Shown here: piece by piece, positions 25,391 through 33,777 of the stretch
Numbering within the stretch: the first letter of the stretch is position 1
Layout of the letters: the number at the start of each line of letters is the position of its first letter
Source: Natrialba sp. SSL1
GTDB lineage: Archaea > Halobacteriota > Halobacteria > Halobacteriales > Natrialbaceae
Direction of reading: 5' to 3'
Length of the DNA: 64,000 nt
Assembly: GCF_001861355.1 (NCBI RefSeq)
Contig: NZ_MASN01000052.1
Span: 1 to 64,000 of the forward strand
Program-made: the position numbers and the translations under genes
The notes under the pieces: generated by a model
Databases searched by the model: none
What the model saw: the letters and a program-made list of their open reading frames with translations, nothing else
What the model was told of the DNA's origin: nothing

Positions 25391-26629
25391 ATGGGAATCG
25401 ATTACTCGCAGCTTCGCGATCCGAACGCTGAGTACACGATGCGCGAACTTTCGGCGGAGACGATGGGTGTGACGCGCGAGCGTGGCGGCGATCGGGATCT
25501 CGAGATCACCGACGTGCAGACGACGATGGTCGACGGCAACTTTCCGTGGACGCTCGTCCGAATCTACACCGACGCGGGCATCGTCGGCACCGGCGAGGCC
25601 TACTGGGGTGCGGGCGCGCCGGAGCTCATCGAGCGCATGGCACCCTTTCTCCGTGGCGAAAACCCGCTGGATATCGACCGGCTCACCGAGCACCTCGTCC
25701 AGAAGATGTCTGGTGAGGGCTCGATTGGCGGTGTCACCGTGACGGCAATCTCGGGGATCGAAATCGCACTTCACGATCTGGCCGGCAAAGTGCTCGACGT
25801 GCCGGCGTACCAGTTGTTGGGTGGGAAGTACCGCGACGATATCCGCGTCTACTGCGACTGCCACACCGAAGAAGAAGCCGATCCGATCGCCTGCGCGGAC
25901 GAAGCCGAGCGCGTCGTAGACGAACTGGGGTACGACGCCCTCAAATTCGACCTCGACGTGCCCTCGGGTCACGAGAAGGACCGCGCGAACCGCCACCTTC
26001 GCGAACCCGAAATCGAGCACAAAGCGAGCATCGTCGAGGCTGTCACCGAGCGCGTCGGCTCGCGAGCCGACGTGGCCTTCGACTGTCACTGGACGTTCTC
26101 CGGTGGCAGCGCAAAACGCCTCGCCAGGCGGCTCGAGGAGTACGACGTCTGGTGGCTCGAAGATCCCGTCCCGCCGGAGAACCACGATGTCCAGCGCGAG
26201 ATTTCCCACCAGACGTCGACACCGATCGCCGCCGGCGAGAACGTCTACCGAACCCACGGCCAGCGCCGACTCATCGAGGAACAGGCTGTCGATATTATCG
26301 CCCCCGACATGCCGAAGGTCGGCGGCATGCGCGAGACACAGAAGATCGCCGACCTCGCGGATCTCTACTACATGCCCGTCGCCATGCACAACGTCGCCTC
26401 TCCGATTGCAACCATGGGCGGCGTCCACGTCGCCGCCTCGATCTCGAACTCGCTGGCACTCGAGTACCACTCCTACGAACTGGGCTGGTGGGCGGACGTA
26501 GTTGAGGAGGACGTGATCGAAGACGGCTACATCGAGGTGCCGGAGGAGCCGGGACTGGGCGTCACACTCGATATGGACGCTGTGTCGGAGCGTATGGTCG
26601 ACGGTGAAGAACTCTTCGACGAATCGTGA
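25391..26629 (+). CDS. gnaD: D-gluconate dehydratase, copy 1 (enolase superfamily)
   Basis: This enzyme dehydrates gluconate (some relatives act on xylonate or galactonate) to 2-keto-3-deoxygluconate in the Entner-Doudoroff route. The 412-residue protein is a mandelate-racemase-type barrel: KxD-like LKFDLD (Lys185), metal ligands in AFDCHWTF (Asp231), WLEDP (Glu257) and GENVY (Glu283), and HNVASP (His333). It differs from the second copy at 39526 at about 47 of 412 positions, mostly conservative. I start at 25391 to match copy 2. An amylase gene follows after 46 bp. Copy 1 is the one distant from gdh, so its substrate may have diverged. Confidence 0.88.
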   Translation: MGIDYSQLRDPNAEYTMRELSAETMGVTRERGGDRDLEITDVQTTMVDGNFPWTLVRIYTDAGIVGTGEAYWGAGAPELIERMAPFLRGENPLDIDRLTEHLVQKMSGEGSIGGVTVTAISGIEIALHDLAGKVLDVPAYQLLGGKYRDDIRVYCDCHTEEEADPIACADEAERVVDELGYDALKFDLDVPSGHEKDRANRHLREPEIEHKASIVEAVTERVGSRADVAFDCHWTFSGGSAKRLARRLEEYDVWWLEDPVPPENHDVQREISHQTSTPIAAGENVYRTHGQRRLIEEQAVDIIAPDMPKVGGMRETQKIADLADLYYMPVAMHNVASPIATMGGVHVAASISNSLALEYHSYELGWWADVVEEDVIEDGYIEVPEEPGLGVTLDMDAVSERMVDGEELFDES

Positions 26630-26675
26630 TGTAATAGTACACCATAACTATACAACCGCCGCGCGTATCGGAGGT

Positions 26676-28931
26676 ATGGCTCGCGAACACACCGACAGGC
26701 TCGAAAGCGGCGACGGTTCCCACCATCCCGGCCCGCCGCGTTTCGTCACCGTCGGCGAGGGACTGATCAACCCGAACGGGCACGAGATGGAGACGCGCGA
26801 CGAACTCGCGCCGTGGAATCTCGACCGAAATCCCGACGGCGACTATGCCTGGCACGTCGCAGACGCGCCAGAGGGTTCGACTGCTACCCCCACCGACGCA
26901 CCAATCGCGGAGTTCGTCCCCGACGTTCCCGGCGAGTACAGGCTCGTTCTCGAGGCTTCCGACGGCAAGCACGAACTCACAGTTCGTGCGTTTCCGAAGC
27001 AGGACGACGGGGGCGGGGGCGAACGGCCGCGTCCGCAGGTCCGACTCGAGGCAACCGTTGACGCGGATCGGGACCCGAATCAGGATCGGGACCAGGTACA
27101 GGATCAAGACCCGGATCGAATACAGTTTGACGCGACGGCGAAACTGGCGGGAAGCGACGCTGCAGTGGACGACGAGGACGGAACCCAAACAGACCTGACC
27201 GTCGAATACTACGTCGACGATCGGAGCGCACTCGAGTTGGACGAACAGAACGGGATTCGCACAGACGAACTCGTCGAGCGGGAACTCGAGTACCCCGTCC
27301 GCGTTTACGCGGTTGCGGTTACCGACGACGGCCGATATTCGATTCCTGACGCAGTGGAACTCGATTCAGCACCCGGCGCTGACCGTGTCCAACCCGAGCG
27401 CCCCTTCGAACCCCCGTCCTGGGTCGAAGACGCGATCGTCTACGAAATGTTCACGCGTCGGTTCCCGGACCAGGACGACCCGACCTTCGAGACGATCGCG
27501 GATCGGGTCGACCACCTCGCCGACCTCGGTATCGACGTGCTCTGGCTCACACCGATGCTCGAGACGGACCGCGGCTTCGGCACGCCGGATAGTCAGGGCG
27601 GACCCCACGGCTATCACACGGACGATTACCTCAGCGTTGACTCTGATCTGGGTTCGATGGCCGATTTCGAGGCGCTGGTCGAGACCTGCCACGACCACGA
27701 CATCCGGGTCGTTTTCGACTTGGTGATCAACCACACCGGGGATACGCATCCGTTCTATCAGGCCGCCGTCGACGACTCCCATCCAGGGCACGAGCGCTAC
27801 CGCGACTGGTACCGCTGGGAGGACTTCGAGGAGCGAAACGCGGACACCTACTTCGGCTGGGAGGGGATCCCGAATCTCGATCACAGCAACCCAGCCATGC
27901 GCGCGTACTTACTCGAGGTGATCGACTTCTGGGCCCCGCTGGTCGACGGCTTCCGCACGGACGTCGCCTGGGGCGTCCCGCTTGGCTTCTGGACGGAGGT
28001 TTCCGACCGACTGCGCCGGTACGACGCGGAGTTCTTCCTGCTCGATGAAACCATCCCGTCGGACGTCGAGATGGGCGGCGGCCGATTCCACATGCATCAC
28101 GACGACGTGCTGCACGATACACTCGAGTCGGTTGCCACGGCGGCTGTATCTCGAGATGAGGCCGACGACGCTGATCGAGTTGAGGGGGAATGGCGAAGAG
28201 AAGGGGAAAACGAAGAAGCGGACGCAGAAACAGAAAACAGCGACACAGACACCGAAGACGCCGTCGCCGACACCTTCTCCGACATGTCCGTCGACGCCAG
28301 CGACGGCGCCAGCGCCATCCTCGACGCCGTCGCGGAACGAGCACGTCGCGGCGCACACCCCGACTCGGAGTGGCTCCTTTACGTCGAAAACCACGACACC
28401 GACCGCTTCCTCGCCGAACACGGACGCGGCGCACAGCAGGCCGCTGCCGCCGCGACCTTCACACTTCCCGGCTCGCCGATGCTCTACTACGGTCAGGAAA
28501 CCGGTCTCACCGAGCGCCGCGAACCCATGAACTGGGGTTCGTTCGATGCGGCGCTACTCGAGTACTACCACCAACTCCTGGATCTTCGTCAGTCAGTGCC
28601 GGCGCTCCAGCGTGCGGCGGCACTCGAGCGGGTGGCCTACGAAGCGTCGACGAAGTATGCAGTTGCGTACGCGCGTGACGCATCGACGGCGGATCGGGCG
28701 GTGCAGGCGGATCAAGCGGACGCCGAGGACGGACCAGAGCGCGTCCTCGTCGTCCTCAATTTCAGCCCGGAGCCGACGACGGTGCGGGTGAACGAGCGCG
28801 TTTCGGGACCGGATCTGCTCTCTGGCGAGCAGGTGGTCAACGAGAGCGGCGGAGACGGATCTGAATGGGAGCGAACAGTGACTGTCGATTCGGCGGTGGT
28901 ACTCGAGTCCACGGGACCGGGTATTGAGTAG
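26676..28931 (+). CDS. GH13 alpha-amylase family glycoside hydrolase, cytoplasmic
   Basis: A 751-residue intracellular (no signal peptide) alpha-glucan hydrolase of the cyclomaltodextrinase/neopullulanase type. The N-terminal 240 residues hold beta-rich domains with a Asp/Arg/Gln simple-repeat stretch (about 129-147). The catalytic barrel shows region I DLVINH (348-353), nucleophile Asp429 in GFRTDVAW, acid/base Glu458 in LLDETI, and region IV ENHD (Asp574). A highly acidic, disordered insert of about 50 residues (493-540) sits between regions III and IV. The C-terminal beta domain ends near 751. GGAGGT directly abuts the ATG. It probably cleaves imported maltodextrins. Confidence 0.92.
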   Translation: MAREHTDRLESGDGSHHPGPPRFVTVGEGLINPNGHEMETRDELAPWNLDRNPDGDYAWHVADAPEGSTATPTDAPIAEFVPDVPGEYRLVLEASDGKHELTVRAFPKQDDGGGGERPRPQVRLEATVDADRDPNQDRDQVQDQDPDRIQFDATAKLAGSDAAVDDEDGTQTDLTVEYYVDDRSALELDEQNGIRTDELVERELEYPVRVYAVAVTDDGRYSIPDAVELDSAPGADRVQPERPFEPPSWVEDAIVYEMFTRRFPDQDDPTFETIADRVDHLADLGIDVLWLTPMLETDRGFGTPDSQGGPHGYHTDDYLSVDSDLGSMADFEALVETCHDHDIRVVFDLVINHTGDTHPFYQAAVDDSHPGHERYRDWYRWEDFEERNADTYFGWEGIPNLDHSNPAMRAYLLEVIDFWAPLVDGFRTDVAWGVPLGFWTEVSDRLRRYDAEFFLLDETIPSDVEMGGGRFHMHHDDVLHDTLESVATAAVSRDEADDADRVEGEWRREGENEEADAETENSDTDTEDAVADTFSDMSVDASDGASAILDAVAERARRGAHPDSEWLLYVENHDTDRFLAEHGRGAQQAAAAATFTLPGSPMLYYGQETGLTERREPMNWGSFDAALLEYYHQLLDLRQSVPALQRAAALERVAYEASTKYAVAYARDASTADRAVQADQADAEDGPERVLVVLNFSPEPTTVRVNERVSGPDLLSGEQVVNESGGDGSEWERTVTVDSAVVLESTGPGIE

Positions 28932-29009
28932 CGCTGCTGGCGGGTTGTTGGTTCCTGGAGATGTTGTGTAAGTCGATAAAAACGTGACTCGAGCGGCGGA
29001 TTGCAGCCG

Positions 29010-29990
29010 TTAGCCTTCCATCCCGCCAAAGGAGAGTCCGCTCTCGACGTAGCTCTGGGCGAAGAAGTAGATCAGTGCGACGGGCATCGCGAACAGGATC
29101 GCGAACGCCGAGAACTGAGTCCACGGCGTGTCGTACTGACCGGCCGTTGCGAGCGCGTAGAGTTCGACCGAGAGCGTGTAGTTCTCGGGACTGAGTAGCG
29201 TTCGTGCGACAATGAACTCGTTCCAACCCGCGAGGAAGGTAAAGACCAGCACGACGGCGATCCCGGGCTTCGAGAGCGGCAGGATCACCTCGCGGATGAC
29301 CTCCCAGCGCCCCGCACCGTCGATGACGGCAGCCTCCTCGTAGGAGACCGGAATGTTGTCCATGAACGTCTTGAGTAGCCACGTGTTGAACGGAATTGCG
29401 CCTGCGGCGTAGAACAACCCGAGCACGAGCAGGTTGTTACTCAGGCCGAAGTTGACGAACAACACGTAGAGTGCGATGAGCGTCGCAATCGACAGCCCCG
29501 CACCGACCTGCGTGAACAGGACGTAGCCGTAGAGGATCTTCTTCCGGCCGCGGAACTCGTGGCGTGAGAGTGCGTACGCGCCGGGGACAACGACCGACAT
29601 CGAGACCGAGACGGTCACGAAGACGACGATTAGGCTGTTGAGCAGCGCGTCCGTGAAGGACGACTCGAACAGCACCCAGCGGTAGGCATCGAGATTGTAC
29701 GTCGACGGATCCGCGAAGACGCCCTCGGTGCTCATCAGTCCCGCACCCTCGGAGAGCGAGGCCGTGAAGATCCAGTAGATCGGGAACATGAGCACGACGA
29801 GGACGGCAATCGCACCAGCGGTCCCGGCCACTGTCTTGGCGAGGTCGCGAACGCTTCGCTTTCCGGTTCGGACCTGCTCGAGCGTCAGTCTGGTCGTTCT
29901 GGCGACCCGCATCGGCCATGTCACCTTCTGGTGTACCCAGGTCGTGAGCATGCCGATGACGTTCGCGAGGAGGGCGACAACCGCGATCAT
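29010..29990 (-). CDS. Sugar ABC transporter permease (MalG type)
   Basis: A 326-residue inner-membrane permease of the CUT1 carbohydrate family. Six or more hydrophobic spans are visible, and the EAA loop is EEAAVIDGAGRWEVIREVILPLSKPGI, which docks the ATPase. A cytoplasmic N-terminal stretch (WPMRVARTTRLTLEQ) precedes the main spans. It overlaps the upstream permease by 4 bp and is the last gene of the operon: binding protein, MalF-like, MalG-like. Confidence 0.93.
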   Translation of the reverse strand: MIAVVALLANVIGMLTTWVHQKVTWPMRVARTTRLTLEQVRTGKRSVRDLAKTVAGTAGAIAVLVVLMFPIYWIFTASLSEGAGLMSTEGVFADPSTYNLDAYRWVLFESSFTDALLNSLIVVFVTVSVSMSVVVPGAYALSRHEFRGRKKILYGYVLFTQVGAGLSIATLIALYVLFVNFGLSNNLLVLGLFYAAGAIPFNTWLLKTFMDNIPVSYEEAAVIDGAGRWEVIREVILPLSKPGIAVVLVFTFLAGWNEFIVARTLLSPENYTLSVELYALATAGQYDTPWTQFSAFAILFAMPVALIYFFAQSYVESGLSFGGMEG

Positions 29991-31021
29991 GCGGAATCCA
30001 CCCCCTCCGCGAGGTTACCCTTTCTGACGGCGAGCCACATGAACAGACCGACGAATGCGATTGCGGTGACCATGATTGCAGACGCGTAGGCGTACTGATT
30101 GAGTTCGATTGCCTCTCGATAACCGTAGACGATAAGCAACTCGTTCTGGCGTGACGGACCACCCGAGTTGAAGATCCACGGGATGAGGAACTGCTGGAAC
30201 GAGGTCGCGGCGGTCAGGATCGATGCGAACATGACCGGCCGCTTGACCGCTGGAAGCGTCACGTGAACGAACCGGTGGAGGTACCCCGCACCGTCGACCT
30301 TGGCTGCGTCGTGTAGCTCCATCGGAACGTCCTGCAGCGCACTCACGATGATGATCACCATGAACGGATACGCCAGCCAGACCTCCGTCGTGACGTACGC
30401 CATAAATGCACTCCAGCGACCGCTGAGCCAGCTCACTGGCATGTCCACGAGCAGAAATTCCGGCACCGACACGGCGACGAAGAATAGCGCCTGGTCGACG
30501 ACGCCCGCAAGCGTCGTGACGGCGCTGTTGTACGTCGCTAACAGTTCGTTGAACGGACCGAATCTGGCACCGCTGAACATCCCGCGCCAGACGGTGATGA
30601 TGAAAATCGCCGGGAGCCCCATCGGGATGATGACAATCGCTCGCATGTATCGCTTCCCGACGACGCGAGCATGCGTCAACAACATCGCGAGGCCGAGTCC
30701 GACGACGATCTTGATTACCAGGCTCACTGCCAGGAACAGCCAGGTTATCCCGAAGGACGTCCAGAACTGACTATCGGTAAAGAGGTCGACGTAGTTGTCG
30801 AACCCGACGAAGTTCGTGTCGCCACCGATGACGGTTCCTGCGTGGGTCGCGTCGGTCATCGAGAGATAGACCAGAAACGCGATCGGGAACAGCATGAACG
30901 ACAGGAACAACACCGCACCCGGTGCGACGAGCAAGAGCCCAAACAGGTTGAGGTTGCGCGTATCGAACGGGAGCAACCGCTGACTCTCCGCAGACACGCG
31001 ATCGAGGAATGACGTAGACAT
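29987..31021 (-). CDS. Sugar ABC transporter permease (MalF type)
   Basis: A 344-residue CUT1 permease with six main membrane spans and EAA loop MELHDAAKVDGAGYLHRFVHVTLPAVKRPV. The N-terminus (SFLDRVSAESQRLLPFDTRNLN) is cytoplasmic and precedes LFGLLLVAPGAVLFLSFMLF. It forms the heterodimeric channel with the next gene (ATGA overlap) and lies 38 bp after the binding-protein gene, so one transcript is likely. Confidence 0.93.
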   Translation of the reverse strand: MSTSFLDRVSAESQRLLPFDTRNLNLFGLLLVAPGAVLFLSFMLFPIAFLVYLSMTDATHAGTVIGGDTNFVGFDNYVDLFTDSQFWTSFGITWLFLAVSLVIKIVVGLGLAMLLTHARVVGKRYMRAIVIIPMGLPAIFIITVWRGMFSGARFGPFNELLATYNSAVTTLAGVVDQALFFVAVSVPEFLLVDMPVSWLSGRWSAFMAYVTTEVWLAYPFMVIIIVSALQDVPMELHDAAKVDGAGYLHRFVHVTLPAVKRPVMFASILTAATSFQQFLIPWIFNSGGPSRQNELLIVYGYREAIELNQYAYASAIMVTAIAFVGLFMWLAVRKGNLAEGVDSA

Positions 31022-31059
31022 GGCGTGAAGGTACTAACTACAGCTGGGACCGACGACGG

Positions 31060-32262
31060 TTAGTCCCAGCGACCGCGGATCTCTTCGGCTGCCGCTTCCA
31101 TCGCTTCGGCCGGCTCTTCGCTCTCGTTGAACACGCGCTCGAGTGCCTCCTCAAGTGGCGTGAACACGAGGTCCATCCGTGGGTCGGCCGGCATCGGCGT
31201 CCCCATCTCGACGGTCTCGACGAAGGTCTCGACGTCCTCACCGAGGTCCGCGCTCTCTGCGTACTCCTGGTGGACCGGAATCAGGCCGTGTCGTTCGGCG
31301 TTGTCGACGATCACGTCCTCGTTGGTCGTGTACCACTCCGCCCAGTCGATGGTCGTCTCGAGTGTCTCCTCGTCTGCGCCGTCGAGCCCCGAGGTGAAGT
31401 ACCAGACCTGAATGCCCGTGTAGGGCGTCGGCGAACCGCCGTCGACGTCCGGCAGCGGCGCGAGCGTCGCGTCGACACCGGCGTCACGGAAGCCACCGAC
31501 CTGCCACGGTCCGTTGATCGCGAACGGCGCGTTGCCGTCGTTGAACGGAGCCATCTGTGACCCGTATTCCGGATCAGACGGCACGTACTCCCAGAGGTTA
31601 TCCTGGAGCAGTTCGAGACCCTCGATGAACTCGTCGTCTTCGATACCGAGCTCGCCGGTGTCCTCGTGGAAGATTCGACCGCCGAAGGCGTGCAGGAAGC
31701 CGCTCACGAAGTACGGATCGACCGGCGGGTACGAGAGTCCCCACTGGTTGTTGGCAGGATCGTGGTAATCGTCCATGATCTCGACCATCTCCTCGAGTGT
31801 CTCCGGCGGCTCGTCGACCAGGTCCGGATTGTACATGAGCGTCACCGTCTCGGATGCGAAGGGGAGGCCGTAGGTGTGGCCATCCCACTGGACCGCCTCG
31901 ACGGCGTCAGCGGTATACTCGCTCTCGAGGTCGATATTCAGGTCGCCACTCGCGTCGTAGCCGAACTCCTGGTCGTGGTAGCGCCCGAGCCAGTCGTGGG
32001 CCCATGCGAACGTCGCCGGCCCGTCGCCGGCTGGAATCGCCGTCTCGAGCTGGTCTTCCATGTCGGCGATGTTGTCCGCGCTGATCTCGTTCTCGCGACC
32101 CTCGTTGAACGCTTCGAGATGCTCTTCGAGCGTCTCCTCCTCGGCATCTTCGAACTCGTTCCAGAGCGTCGTTCCCTGGTCTTCGTCGCCGAGACATCCT
32201 GCGACCGTCAGCATCGTGGCCCCCCCGATCCCCGCGAGGACTTGCCTGCGTTGCATTGGCAT
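31060..32262 (-). CDS. Sugar-binding lipoprotein of the ABC transporter
   Basis: A 400-residue extracytoplasmic solute-binding protein. The N-terminus MPMQRRQVLAGIGGATMLTVAGCLG combines a twin-arginine motif with a lipobox (AGC), the usual haloarchaeal Tat lipoprotein signal. The mature protein has the type I maltose-binding-like pattern (WNEFEDAEEETLEEHLEAFNEG, MYNPDLVDEPPETLEEM, FAINGPWQVGGF). Acidic composition fits high salt. Malto-oligosaccharides are the likely ligand from the neighbouring amylases, but this is inference. The next ATG (32256) is an alternative start. Confidence 0.93.
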   Translation of the reverse strand: MPMQRRQVLAGIGGATMLTVAGCLGDEDQGTTLWNEFEDAEEETLEEHLEAFNEGRENEISADNIADMEDQLETAIPAGDGPATFAWAHDWLGRYHDQEFGYDASGDLNIDLESEYTADAVEAVQWDGHTYGLPFASETVTLMYNPDLVDEPPETLEEMVEIMDDYHDPANNQWGLSYPPVDPYFVSGFLHAFGGRIFHEDTGELGIEDDEFIEGLELLQDNLWEYVPSDPEYGSQMAPFNDGNAPFAINGPWQVGGFRDAGVDATLAPLPDVDGGSPTPYTGIQVWYFTSGLDGADEETLETTIDWAEWYTTNEDVIVDNAERHGLIPVHQEYAESADLGEDVETFVETVEMGTPMPADPRMDLVFTPLEEALERVFNESEEPAEAMEAAAEEIRGRWD

Positions 32263-32518
32263 GGTGGAAACAGTGATGAATTATATCTTCATATATTTAA
32301 TTGTTAGGATCCCGTATCCCGGGTTGCCGACCGAAAGCGACCCGCATGCGCCCGTTTCGTACGCGCGAATTGGCTACTCGTCGGAAACGGAGACGGATGA
32401 ACACAGCGACTCAGTCCAGCTCACAACCCATCGAACTGTAATTAGTGGTGTAATATTTCTTCTAACATCTCTGATTTTGGGAAAGGACTTTATGTTCGCT
32501 CACCGAACGAACACGGAA
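32263..32518. promoter_or_regulatory. Divergent promoter region between binding protein and ATPase genes
   Basis: The 256-bp gap is AT-rich near both ends. On the binding-protein side, TTAAATATAT (minus strand, around 32292-32302) is a TATA candidate about 30 nt from its ATG. On the ATPase side, TGTAATATTTC (near 32450) and ACTTTATG (near 32487) are candidates. The middle holds a CCCGGG hexamer but no clean long operator. Confidence 0.5.
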
Positions 32519-33658
32519 ATGGCACGTGTCAGGGTCGAATCGCTCCGAAAGGAATACGACGTTGGAACGGTCGTCGCGGTCGACGATCTGAACCTCGAAA
32601 TCGAGGACGGCGAGTTCGTCACCGTCGTCGGTCCCTCCGGCTGTGGGAAGACAACGACACTTCGAATGCTGGCCGGACTCGAGGAGCCGACCAGCGGTCG
32701 GATCGAGATCGGCGACGAGGACGTCACCGACGTGCATGCTAAGAACCGGGACGTCGCGATGGTGTTCCAGAACTACGCGCTGTACCCGCACAAGAGCGTC
32801 TTCGAGAACATGGCGTTCGGGCTCCGGATGAGCACCGACCTCGACGCGGACGAGCGCGAACGGCGCGTCGTCGAGACCGCCGAGATGATGGATATCGAGA
32901 ACCTACTCGAGGACAAACCCGACGAGCTCTCGGGTGGACAGAAACAGCGCGTCGCACTCGGGCGCGCAATCGTCAGAGAGCCCGACCTGTTCCTGTTCGA
33001 CGAGCCGCTGAGTAATCTGGATGCCAAACTCCGAACGACCATGCGGGCCGAGATCCAGCGCCTGCAGGACGAACTCGGCATTACGGCGGTCTACGTCACG
33101 CACGACCAGCACGAGGCGATGACGATGGGCGATCGCATCGTCATCCTGAACGACGGCGAACTCCAACAGCAGGGCGCACCGACCGACGTCTACGAGAACC
33201 CCACGAACAAGTTCGTCGGCGGCTTTATCGGCTCGCCGTCGATGAACTTCATCGACGTCACCGTCGACCAGGTCAGCGACGGACTCCAGCTAACCGACGC
33301 CGACGGCGACTTCTCGTTCACGCTGTCCGCAGCGTACGCCACCGCGAACGACGCGGCACTCGGCATGGACAGCTACACGCTTGGCATTCGACCGGAGAAC
33401 GTCGAAATCGCACGCGGCCAGCCAGCGAACACGATCTCGGCTGGGGTCGATGTCGTCGAACCGGTCGGGTCGGACAACTTCCTCCATCTCGACGTCGGCC
33501 CGGAGTTCATCGCTCGCGTGCCATCCGACGTCGATCTCGACGCCGGTGAGACGGTTTCGATCACCTTCGACGAGTCGGACATCCACCTGTTCGACGTCGA
33601 AACCGGCGCGGAAATCCTCGGTCGCGATCCGGAGTCCAAGCCGGCGACAGCGCCGTAA
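32519..33658 (+). CDS. Sugar ABC transporter ATP-binding protein (MalK/MsmX type)
   Basis: A 379-residue CUT1 ATPase energising sugar import. Walker A is GPSGCGKTT (near residues 38-46), the Q-loop is MVFQNYALYP, the signature is LSGGQKQRVALGRAI, Walker B is DLFLFDEPLSNLDAKLR, and the switch His is in VTHDQHEAM. A C-terminal TOBE-like region (LGIRPENVEIA...) is typical of MalK proteins and may bind regulators. It is transcribed away from the binding protein-permease operon. An in-frame ATG at 32492 is a less likely start. Confidence 0.95.
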   Translation: MARVRVESLRKEYDVGTVVAVDDLNLEIEDGEFVTVVGPSGCGKTTTLRMLAGLEEPTSGRIEIGDEDVTDVHAKNRDVAMVFQNYALYPHKSVFENMAFGLRMSTDLDADERERRVVETAEMMDIENLLEDKPDELSGGQKQRVALGRAIVREPDLFLFDEPLSNLDAKLRTTMRAEIQRLQDELGITAVYVTHDQHEAMTMGDRIVILNDGELQQQGAPTDVYENPTNKFVGGFIGSPSMNFIDVTVDQVSDGLQLTDADGDFSFTLSAAYATANDAALGMDSYTLGIRPENVEIARGQPANTISAGVDVVEPVGSDNFLHLDVGPEFIARVPSDVDLDAGETVSITFDESDIHLFDVETGAEILGRDPESKPATAP

Positions 33659-33777
33659 CGGGGCGGATCGACGAGCCGAGATTCACTTCGAAAAACCGCA
33701 AGACGAAGCGCTCTTTGTTCGAATCGTCTGCCGACCGATCAGCAGCGAGTCACCGAAAACACGAAACCGAGACCCTG

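Noticed and set aside
32263-32518. Clear TrmB operator (TACT-N7/8-GAGTA) between the ABC transporter genes
   Set aside because: TACTCGTCGG and GGAGAC half-sites are present, but spacing and sequence do not match the Halobacterium motif as I recall it.
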